This document shows positions 13,169-25,100 of a DNA stretch of 64,000 nucleotides, one piece after another. The DNA is from Xanthostigma xanthostigma (Eukaryota > Arthropoda > Insecta > Raphidioptera > Raphidiidae), in the NCBI GenBank assembly GCA_963575645.1, contig OY754469.1:20230001-20294000 (forward strand), read 5' to 3'. Numbering within the stretch: the first letter of the stretch is position 1; each line of letters begins with the position of its first letter. The notes beneath the pieces were generated by a model. The model searched no databases. It was not told the origin of the DNA and saw nothing but the letters and a program-made list of their open reading frames with translations. Both the position numbers and the translations under genes were made by a program.

Positions 13169-16100
13169 CTGTAAACATTAATCAAAGATTAACAATTCAC
13201 AAAAAACATTATGGCTTTAATGACAGTTTCTCAGTTGTGAATAGGTAGATATTAATTAAGCGCATGATTAATGGTATCATTTTCAGCGCAATTAATAATA
13301 CCGTTTATTAAATGCGACGTTAAGCTGAATTTATATCTCCGTAATCTTAATACGCAACATTTAAAAGGGCTTGCTGTTTTAGCTACGTAGGCGCAATAAT
13401 TAATTAGTGCTGGTATATACATGTTTTACTTTCAAACGAGATTTATGTATTGGAAACGACCGGTCGTCCGAAATCCGGGCCTTTAAAAAATACAGATATA
13501 CAGTCGAACCTGGATAAGCAAGAGTTAAAGGGACCGCGATCTCTTTTTTGCTTATGGAGGATTTTCACTAACCCGAGTTTCTAGCTTATAGATGTACATG
13601 AGTGGCCTTTCTCACTTATAGAGGTCTATAAAAATACTGCGAATATGTAGTAATAAACATGTATGTTTTATTCGACAATGATGCAATCTATGTTAGTTTA
13701 GCTATTTATAACTCACCTTAAATTTCGTGGAACAATTAATCGTTCGACTATCGCTTATAGAGGGACAGGCAAGTAGTAGTCTCAGTTATAGAGGTCCATG
13801 AGTGAAAAACGCCTTTCTATTATAAATGTTTCTGTTTCTCACTTATAGGGGTTTTAGGAGGTTACAAAGACGGTAACTGGCAATTACTCTCACTTAAAGA
13901 TTACCCAGATTACTCAGGTTTGACTGTATTTACACGCGCATTGCCAATATTAAAATGATACCATTTCAGAAAACAATTTTGTAGATTACGTTTATTATTT
14001 AGATTATTGTGAAAATGGTTATAATAAAGAACTAAAATGACATATTTTGACCATGAAAATAAATACAAAAAATAATACTCATACATTTATACGTATGAGT
14101 ACGCACGTATTTGTATAAATGTTGTGAGCCCAAGGCCTATCAAACATTTTGGGTAGGTATTTGAGGAAGCGAGTGTAGCACTTCTTATGTAACATAAAAC
14201 CAAAGACCACGCTGAAGGGTGATGGAGTCTAGCCAAGACGTGAATTTTTAACTTTACGGAATTTTATTTGCAAAAAAAATCCTTGAGACATTTTGAAATT
14301 TTAATACTATCAAATTTAGTACTTAATAATATAGAAAATAAATGAGCCTGATCATTCAGTCGGATTTAAGTGTCTGCCAAGCGGTTACAAAACTGTCTTT
14401 TATACGTGAGTGCGGATAAGAGGCTACGGGTAGGTTGAGTGTGAGAGAGAGCATACATCACACCGCAACACACTTTAACTCAGGCCATATGTGCTCTATG
14501 TCAGACTACAACCTACCCGTAGCGTCTTACTCGCAATCACGTATTATAGACAGTTTTGTAAGGTATTAAAATTTCAAAATACCTCAAGGACTTGTCTAGG
14601 CTCCACTACCCTTCAGTCAGGTCTTCGATTTTGTGTTCAAACATTACAAACGAAGTGTTACACAAATTTTCACGCTGCCTCAAATAACGATCCAAAAATG
14701 TTTGATAGCTCTCCTACAGCTATTAGTAAACTCGATTTACTTGCATTTAAATCTGGCACATCTTAATAATAACCTTTCGACTTTCGTCGAAAATTTCAAT
14801 TTGAAGCTGGGTTTAATAGCACCGTTAATTGTAATAATAAGGTTAAATTATGTTAAAGGGTCTGCGTGAGACTGTTTATATGTACGTAACCGTAATAAAC
14901 TTTCGTTTACGGAATCGCTAAAGTGAAGTACCCAACTTTACTACACTGTAGTCATATTACGCTGTCGTGAACAGTGTTTGTTAGACAGTTTTTCACAAAT
15001 ATATAATATGTGATTAAAAAATGTTGTAATGATTAACATTACTTATTATTTGTATTACTGTTATGAATAAGAAAACAAGTATCTTAACAGTACAATTAAT
15101 TAACAATTTATCCCATTTTGTATCATATTCATGTCTTATTCACCGAACACTATTAAAGATAGAAGTTACTAATCTTGGAACAAATTTATTCGTTACAATA
15201 AAATTTACTTTAAATTCACCAAGCAAAATATCAGGTAGAAAAGTTAGTTGAAGAATAAATATACACTGCACTATACACCTTGCTCTTTTTATTGGATATT
15301 TTGACGTTCACTCAAAAATCCGATCGATGGCGTTAGTGTAAACGTCAAAAAAAGTTTCACAAAATAATAATGTTTTATCCTTACCCAATTGCACACAAAA
15401 GTTCCACTAACTTTAATGTTTTACAACAATACACTTCACAAAAGGTTCATAAACAACACATAAATAAATTCACAAGAGCAACTGTAGATATAATACTCTA
15501 CTTTTATAGGTTAGGTATTATATGTGGCAGCCAATATTATTTTACCAGGTAAATAAATATTTAAATCTTTGATTAACGTCTTATTACTCTTCAATTAATA
15601 TATTGTCTGAAAAACCGGTCGATAATTTTATTTATTAAATAAATATTTATACCCTGGAAGTAATACAGAATAGATTTATACTTGCAGTAAACATAATAAT
15701 TATGGTTGGTGAATTGAATTGTAAAATAAATACCCACATACCTACGTTCGGTGAATATGGCTATTAGAGTAAACATTTATAAAACTGTTTGAATGCAAAA
15801 AAGAAGTGTAGCCGTGTTACCGTGTAGGCTTGAGTGTATAGCGGATGTTGCTGCTTAAATGATGTTTCGATGACCCCTCTGTTACAAGCCCTTAGTTTAC
15901 AGGCTGTTCTAGTTCGAGAACTGGCCAAAGTATCAATTGGATTTATTAAGAAATAATAAACTAAAAATATGAGTTGGTGCTAGCCACGAATAACTTAAAA
16001 ATTTTATGAAAAAACAATAAAAAAAAACTAAGGCAATTTTGTGTATGTTCATTTTATTTATGGAAAACTCTTTTCTGGTTTAATTGAGTTTACTTTATGA

Positions 16101-19100
16101 ATTATTTAGTTATATGTAGAAAAGCAAAATATTTTTCGTTTGCTTTTCACACATCAACCGATGTGCCTATATCGCCTACGCGAAGCTTCTGTGGAAATAT
16201 TTATTTTTCGATTCTGTGTGGTTATTTTGTACATCAAAGAACGTTCTTTCCATTGAAAACTGACATGAAATCGCTCTACAGAGGTTATATTGCACCAATC
16301 TACGACATTAATAGCGAGGCGTCTCAATTCTTGATAATGTTACTTAAAATTGTCTTTCTATTATTATGCAAAATTGCTAAAGGTTTAAAATAATAATAAA
16401 AGTGTTCATCCGTTAAAACATAGTTATTGGAATTCTGTTTTACAATTTTTTATTTATGTTTGTCAGTCAATCGGTCAGTGTCAGTGTGTCCGTTTGTGTC
16501 AAAATAAAAATTTAGACGAATTCCTAGTTAAACTAGAATTTTAAAATTTTGCACACTTGTGACAAGCCAATATGGTGGGCATCCCAAGATGGCGTATTAC
16601 TTCTTTCTTCACAGCCCTTTTGAGATGGTCATCAAATGAGAGTTTGATGAGTGGAATACGATAAGTTATGTGTCATTGAAAATCCACAATATGGCGGACG
16701 CCCCAAGATGGCGGTTTATATTTTTCTCCACCACCCTCTTTACATGGGTATCAAATGGAAGAGATTGACAGGTGGAATACGATTGTAAACCCAATATGGC
16801 AGACGCCACATATCCGATCGATTTGAAGTTTTGTACGTATTCCCGATGACAATATATGACTCAATTGTTTTTAGAATTAATTTTAATAAATTATAATATT
16901 AATAGTTAACATTTTCAAAGACTAAAAAGGACAAAATAAAATATTGGTAAAAAATACATTTTAAAGACAATCTTTTATTGAAAAATCCCTAAAAAAACAA
17001 CTTATAGTAATTTAGGTTCATAATTATAAAACCGAGGGTTGTTACTAATATACTATCACAAAGCTTACAACCCTTGCTTTTATAATTAAGAACCTTTTTT
17101 AAAATAATAAGGAAAATTCACAGGTATGTGGACAAAAATTATAAGAAATATTTATTTTATACATTACATACCTGCGAATGGTTCTTTCTATTATTACACG
17201 ATATCTCTTAATACTAGATTATTAAAAAAATATTTTTACCTTTTTAGTACATTTCAATAAAAGCTGGCCTTTAAAAATATTTTCTTTACTAATTTTTTAT
17301 TTCGTTTTCTTGGCGATTTATATTTGTTCAGTATGATACATACCGATTCTATATGTTTTAAAATATCTGGTATTATTAAAAACTGAGCGAAATTGCTGAA
17401 AACATATTATATGCTATCCATTGGGTTCATATAGGACCCAAAATTTAAAACAATCGGGTTAAAATAAGGTTCTCGTCCAAACAGAGATTCATACGCGCAA
17501 AGTCGTCAGTAAAAATAAAAATTTAGTACTTTAACAAAACTTCGTGTGCCCCAATAGCTCCGTGAGTTTTAGGCAGAGTGCCTATTTAGTCGGCTCCGTG
17601 TGGTCGTTCCTATATTGGATTCGAGTCTTCGAGACGCCTCACCTTAGCAAATACAGATAAACTTGACTCTGGATACCGGTTAGTGGAGAGTAGAGATACG
17701 TGCATAACGTGTACATAGTACTTACGTCCGATCCAACCGAGTATCCGGAACCGTTTTCAGCCACAACGCGTTCAAACTTCTTGAGATAAAACGGTATCGT
17801 CTCTCTCATCAGCTTCACCTTCTTCTCTTCCTTCGCTATTGGATCCTGCTCCGTTCTGTACGACCACAGAACTGCAAAAAGGGAAAGACAATACGAATCT
17901 ATAAATGTTTAATGAAACCATTTCAGACAAAGTATTCAGTATGTGATTAAGGAGGTTGATCCGTTACAGTCCCAATAAAAAGTAAGTCGAATTCTAAATG
18001 GGAACTTTTTCATAATAAATTTTTAGAAAAGGTTATAAGTCGATGATACCAATAAATTATTGTCATAAAGGCATAAATAATTTTTTTTTTTTAATATTAA
18101 TTAATTATTTCAGTATTTTACTTAATGGACTAACTTTTGATTTTTTTGTACAAAGTTAAGTTAAAAAAAATAAATTTATGTAAATATCTGTATTTTACAT
18201 ATTTTTTGCAGTAAATAATTAAAAAAAGAAATTAAAAGTAATAAAAATTAAAATTAAATCATTAAAAAGTGGAAAATTCAGTTAAAATTGTTAAAACTGT
18301 CAAGAATAAAAGTCCATAATCGAAAAGTGCTAAGGTTTAATAATTTTTTTTTATTGATTAAAAGTCTCCTAATTAAATTAGAAAAAATATTAAAATATGC
18401 GTAAGACATCGATGCTTTACATAGTTAGTTTTCGGAACTGCTGACATTATTTGGTTATTTGCAAAAAATTAAAATGAACAGTTTGCATGCTAGGTTGACA
18501 TATTTTCCATAAGACTACATGTAAAAGTTTTTTTTAATTTTTAACTTTATAAATCTCCTAATGATTTTGGATTTTTTACAAAAAATTTTGTCATAAAAAA
18601 ATCTATTAAAAAAACTTTATTTCAGATTTTTTTCATTATCTTCGTAAAACGGCTCAACCTCCTTAACATTGCTCAAATCGCTTAAAATTGTTTCTAACTG
18701 CGCCCAAAGCAAAATGAAAATGATTTTCTGTGTCAAAATTATGTAAGAAATTTTTTTTACATTAAATATCATTTATAGAATTGTTTTTTCACACACAAGA
18801 ACGGTTTATTGATAAGTAAGTGTCTGAGATTCCAACAATTTAGAGGCAAAGAAAGAAATAACAGTATTGTTACACGTTCCCCGTTGCGACGACAAAAGAT
18901 TTCGCGAGACAACAATCGATTCGTCATTCTAACACTGACACACAGATTGTTGTGGAACAACAATCGGCTTGTTATTCTAACAACGATACACATATTGTTG
19001 TGGGACAACATAATCGGCTTGTTGTTCTAACAATATGCGTAGGTAAAAAGGGCTTTGTTGCCAAATTCCAGACAACAATGAATGCAAGAAAAAAAAAGAA

Positions 19101-22100
19101 CTATCCAGCTCATATAAATACCAGCCCGATGGCTCAGTGAAGGCGCAGTCATACAGTGTGTTTCATCGAGTTAGCAGTCGACAAACAGTGCGCGAAATAA
19201 ATAGTTTAACATAAATAATCTCTTCTACATAGTTAATAAATAAGTGTGCTAAGTAAATGTTGGTGTGTTCCTCTGTTGTAAATATTTCGTGTACATAAAT
19301 AGTGACTTTGTATTCTTCATTACTTATTTTTCTATTTTATCAGTTAGAATTGTTGTTTTGTTTCTGTTACGTTATAAAGAAGTACTTTTTCGTGTTTTGT
19401 TTGTTTTGTTAACGTTTTACTATTGTAAATAAATCTTTTCCACCACGAATTAGAACAGTTTTGTTACAGTATTATTTTTAATTAAAAAAAAATCTTTATA
19501 TATAAAATTCTCGTGTCACAAATTTTGTCCGCGCTAATCTCCGAAACCAAAGAAACCGATTTTAATAAAATTTTGTAAATGTATCTTGCTTGGTTCAATA
19601 TAGACTATAGAATAGTTTTTATTAAATATTTTGTACAAAATTACGGTGTTTTCTCAAAAAAACTGTCTTAGTAACATGCAGTGACATCTGATAGAATTTG
19701 TTTACGGCTATTAGTTTAGAAGCAAACAAAAAACTGTTTAGTACCAAGTAGCGACATCTGATAGAATTTGCTAATAGCTATTAGTTTCGAAGCAAATCTG
19801 ATCAAATTTGCTTAAAGTTTGGACGCCAGGCCACAAACGAAATATATTTTGCAGAATTATACCTATCGCACCCGGGTGAAACGGGGACGGACCGCTAGTT
19901 ATTATATAAAGAATTCATAATTATTTATAGGGTTATAAAATTAAAAGTGAAAAGGCCATGATTAAGAAATATAATTTAACGATTATAATGTGCTAATATT
20001 AACTTTGGTAAATTATATTTTTCGTAATTTTTATTTTGATTTGTTATATTTGTTTTTTGTTTGTAATAAATATGTATGTAGGTATTCTCCAATTTACAGA
20101 GCCCTGAAGAAGTTTTATTTATTTTTAACGAAACGTAGGCAATAAAAAGAAAAAAAAACTTTGCACATTGTATGTCCGCTTTCCCATTATTTAACAATTA
20201 ATGTAAAATAAATATTGCGGACGTTAAAATAAAAATAGCTATAGTTTGCAATAATATTTTAAAATACCCATTGTTGAAATTTCAATGTAATATTACAATT
20301 ACAATGCTACTGTCAGGACTCAAGAGGGCGTTCACAAATTACGTGAGGCAAATTTGGCGATTCTTCGACCTCCCCCCCCTTGGTGAGATGCCGTGAGATT
20401 TTGCTCGACCCCCCCTCTTTAATCTCACGTGAGATTTTTCAAAATGCGTATTTTTAATATAAATACGTAAATCTGTGCTTAGTTGCGTTCGATTTATTTA
20501 AAAAAACATAATTCGCTTAATTTTTTATTTAATTTTTATTTATTAAGACTAGGATCTTCTTGCAGGAAAAAAATACGTAATATTTACCGAGATCCCCCGA
20601 CTCTCCCCACGTGAGATTTGATGACCTCCTCCTCCCTAAACGCCTCACGTAATTTGTGAACGCCCCCCAAACCCGAATATTCCACTATCGCGGCGGCAGA
20701 ATTATCATTTATTCTACTCTGACATATCTAAACAACCATTTTTTCTCGTAATAAAGTATATTTGTAACTGTTTTCCACATTATGCGAGAGCTAATTTTAA
20801 CCTAAGGCAACAGAGACATTGTTTGGCTAATCATTTTTTTCCAATATTGCATTATTCAACAATGGGTGTTCCATAATGTAATAGCAAGCTATAGCTATTT
20901 ATTCCATAAAGAAATTAGTAAAAAAAATTAAACACAAAAAACAACAAATTTGTTCATAAATAATTAAACATTTGTTTTCGAGTCATTATTTAAACATTTC
21001 GTCCAGCATCTGTTGTAATCCGGTTATTTTTCTCTATTTTTCCGGTAACACAAAAGCGTTCTTGTTTCCAGAAACAGTCAAGAACACAGTTTAAGAATCC
21101 CACGAGAATATTCAATACTTTCCAGTGGGAAATCTACTCTCGGTGAGTTTGAGATCTGCACGCTTCATGTATTTGTTTCTCAGTTTAATGATTTCTTTGA
21201 TACTCGCGTAATTGTAAAATCCATTATTTTCTGAATTCACTCTTCAGTTGGCGCGTGTATCTCTCGGTATTTTCTTTTCAAATAACGGAAATACTAATTC
21301 ATTGAATTTTATTGAAAGTATTAATAAGTGCTGCTTTGTTTTCTTTGAATAACTTGATTTATCACGAACTACAGTGATTTTAGAGAAAATAAGAGACTTT
21401 GTTACACTCTTATCAAATTTTGGCTTTGAAAAAAAAAATAATATAAATTTGATCTATTTGAAATTCGATAGACCTATAGAAAATGATACGTTGAACTTAA
21501 AAATGCCAATAAAACTTACCTATCTTCTTTGGTCTTAAAATTAATTTTAATTTTTCAGGTAGATTCCAAAAAATTCAATACAATAACTTCTAAACCAAAT
21601 ATGGCACTCAAATTTTAGCCAGATTTTTAAATTCAGCGTTTTATTTTCTATAAGCCTACCGAATTTGAATCGGATCCGAGAGATTTTAAAAATTGTCGAA
21701 AAATCATGGATTTATAGTATGCAGATTTTCTTGTTTTAGTCGATTTTCGACATTTTCCGAAAACTCGCTTTTTAAGTCCACACGGTTCATTCTAACAAGA
21801 AATGACACTCCGAATAAAAAAATAAGCTCAACTTTCGGTTCGGTGAGCATTTGTAGTGTGTTTAAACACCGAAGCTACATTCGAAATTATCTATATCCGA
21901 AACTGTATTAGATCTCCGGGTGCGATCACTGAATTCAGCGTGTCGTTTTCTATCAGTACACCGAATTTGAAATGTGTATTCCAGAAAAGCACTTCAAACA
22001 GATCCATCTCCGAAACGGTAACAGATACAGACCTCCGGGTGCGCTCATTGAATTCAGGGTGTCGGTTACTATCAGTATATTAACGTCTGATTATATTCTA

Positions 22101-25100
22101 TTTATTGATAAATTATTATACGAAATTGTTCAAATTAAATTTCTTGGGGTTTACATAGCCAAAGATCTTTCTTGGATTTTCCATATCGAATATATTCGTT
22201 AATAAAAAAATTGGTTGTCTGTAAAGTCGGTTTACGGACGATAGTTTTACGTGATAACGTATTCCGTAATACATAACCTAAACCTCCCAAAATTTGGTTT
22301 CAATCCGCTTATCCTTGGTGTCGGAATGATAAGAAATGTCAAAAGTGACGTTTGCAACTTACAAAGTATTATGTTCTAATAATAATTAGTTATTCCAATA
22401 GTTAACTTAGAAGGCTTTGCTTTCACAAAATACTAATGTCAAAAAATAAACATTAGAAATGCAGCTGTTTTCATGTTAAGACAAGACATACGTTTGCTTC
22501 TAATTTCCATGTACGGCAAACAAAGACAACCGACCGCGTCTAGCCATGCATTACACAACATTGCATTTATACAGCTATTTTTCTATATAAATTTGTATAA
22601 AATATTTTTCTATATAAATTTGTATAAAAAAACTGTTTAGGCAAATTCTGTTATACGAAATCTATGTAAAATGTTCTCCTCTTTCGTTTAAGACTGGTTT
22701 CAAACCGATCTGATTTAAATTGAGCGAGAAATTAGCAAAAAGCACGCACAGGGTCAGGCGGAACGTTACGCGTTATGCGTTATGCGTTATGCGTTACGCG
22801 TTAGGAACGTTAGGAACGTTACGTTACACTTTTTCGTACATGCAGCCGGTGTTTTATCAATTTATAATATTGGTGATTCATCAATTTATAAGACGTTATC
22901 ACGTCAAAAATAAGTTCAAAAACTAAAACCCGACTACTGAAAAATATGAAGCAAGAAAATATTCTCATCTGAGGATAGCCGTGATCATATGCCACCTACC
23001 CTAACAAAACATTACATTTTAACAGTAGTAAGCGATCATGAGCTCTAGGGAAAAGTGCATCATGCTATACATCTAGAGGGGCCTCATATATATGAGATAG
23101 CATACGACCACAGCTATCCTCAGATGAGAATATTTTCTTGTTTCATACTTTTCAGTAGTCAGGTTTTAGTTTTTGAACTTATTTTTTTTGAACCTATTTT
23201 TTATTTGTTTTCAATTTGCTCACCCCTGAGACCAAAATTCAAAAATAAATGTAGCCTAAGTTACCGGGGCCATAATAGCGAATCGATTGACACCTTATTT
23301 ATCAAAATCGGATGAATAGTTTAGGCGCTACGTTGGAACATCCGTAAATAAAAACACACATAGATTGCTAAACTCATAATCCTTCCTTTTGGATTCTCAG
23401 CAGTCGAGTCGGGTAAAAAATTAGATCAAACATATTTTTACTAAGAACTCTATGCAGACTTTCAAATACAGAAACAACCATACAGGCTTATTATGGATAT
23501 ACATTTCCTTTTTAGTAAATGTTATTATAACAATCACGATGTCTTAAATGACCGTATTATACAATTTTAACCTATGTAATTTTATATACTTTATTATTAC
23601 GTTTATTATTGACTTTTTGTGCACCATATTTGTGGCCAAACGCAAACAATAAATATTCTACTCTATTCTATATTTTCTCATAATGACATGTTTTATATAG
23701 TTTTATAATAGCTTTAAAAGTCGTTTATATTTCTTACAGATAAATAAAAAAACTCCTTTCATTTCAAAAAACAATAGTATAAAACCATTTCTTTAAGTAA
23801 AACTTTTTACTACTTGAATTAATTGTATAGTTGATAAAAAAGTAAGTTAGTGCTTGTATTTTCGCTTGCCGTGTTATTTACGGAGATTGTGCTTTTTTTG
23901 TCTCTCTTCAGTAGGTACAGTAAATATAGAGACCACTAAGTGATCGATGGTTTTAAAAAGTGTTTCCTTCAAATAATGAAAAATACAATTGGGTTAACGT
24001 TAACGTGTGCGCGGGACATGCATTTGTGTTTTCGTGATGACAGAAAACAACTCAAAATATAAAGGTTCAAAAAAATGAAGACTTTGAACACAAAAGTGTT
24101 AATAAAGGTATGTTCACAAAATATGATCTAAAATATCACAGAACTTTTCAAATATATTTGCATAATTTTCTGTTAGTTGTAATTAGTAGTCACCTTCTTG
24201 TTAGTGGCGTAACTGTATAGTAAATAAACAAAATTTAAGGAGTTAGGCCTAGCACACATGAAGAGCGTTCAACGCGCGTTGGCCCAACGCGCGTTTACAA
24301 TTTCTACACAATTGTATATAACTGTTTATATAGCGCGTTGTATAGAAATTGTAAACGCGCGTTGGGCCAACGCGCGTTGAACGCTCTTCATGTGTGCTAG
24401 GCCTTAGTCATTGGTATATATAGTACGGTGTGCTTAATTGCGTAAGAAAGCAATGAAGCGATGAAACCAATATCCGTCCAATGCATAAAAATTCACAGAA
24501 TTGACTGGCCATGGAAGCTTCAAAACAGAAACTGACGAGTGCATTTACTGCGGAGAATCGGACACGGCTGAACATACCTTACATTGTCCAAGGTGGGAGG
24601 AAAACAGGCAGGAAGCAAATATAAAAATTGGAACAAAGCTAACGGTGGAAAAGGAGACAATAATTACAAAACAAAAAGTATGGAACATAACAAAAGAATT
24701 AATGAAAATATTATGGCAAGGAAGGAGAAAGACGAAAGAAAGTTATTTTGACGTTATGCTTAGGCAATAGCAGTTCCGGAATGGCTTGCGGATGAGGTAG
24801 GGATTTTTTAGTGGGTGGAAATCCCACACTATCACAATTGTGATGTCTTTAAAAGATTTTCCCCTACTGCTAAAAAAAAATGCATAATGCTAATTATATT
24901 ACATTTTGAAGTATATACAATTCTTAAATTTTGAATTTATATTACAGAAAATGCATGCGTGGTAGCTAGTGCGTAGATTTTCGCAAACAGTGTTGACTCC
25001 AGCGATTATTAAATGTGCAAAAATATGTATATAAATAGAATTCAATACATAATATTATTAAATCTGATTGGTTATTAACCGCATCATGTTTATGTTGGCG

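Larger units (their letters stand above)
13169..17725 (-). other. GST intron 3 (4.56 kb)
   Basis: Bounded by donor GTAAGT and acceptor TTTACAG. Holds a pogo-like MITE (13501-13926), a long foldback (14138-14708), a small hairpin around TTTTGACGTT...AACGTCAAAA (15298-15352) and a two-unit tandem repeat (16569-16802). No coding sequence was recognised; open frames around 15.0-16.4 kb look random. Confidence 0.85.
18868..19468 (+). mobile_element. solo LTR with 4-bp TSD
   Basis: Begins TGTTACACGTTCCCC and ends CAGTTTTGTTACA (TG...CA), flanked by GTAT at 18864-18867 and 19469-19472. Order inside is as expected for an LTR: a tandem-repeated U3 (18908-19039), TATAAATA (19113-19120) and AATAAA (19428-19433). 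The 4-bp duplication fits a Ty3/gypsy-type integrase. No internal domain; the element was probably lost by LTR-LTR recombination. The last 50 bases recur at 37660-37713. Confidence 0.8.

Noticed and set aside
16097..16393. 98-aa open frame
   Set aside because: No recognisable domain or splice context, lies inside GST intron 3; length is within chance for the number of frames.
17520..17660. Possible tRNA-derived SINE (GGATTCGAGTCTT B-box-like)
   Set aside because: No matching A box or stems at tRNA spacing, no second copy seen in the window.
18908..19039. CRISPR-like array
   Set aside because: Direct tandem units without unique spacers, inside an LTR of a eukaryotic genome.
24501..24770. Host zinc-knuckle gene
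   Set aside because: Flanked by a 9-bp target duplication with a LINE-type 3' UTR and A-tail; a retrotransposon fragment.
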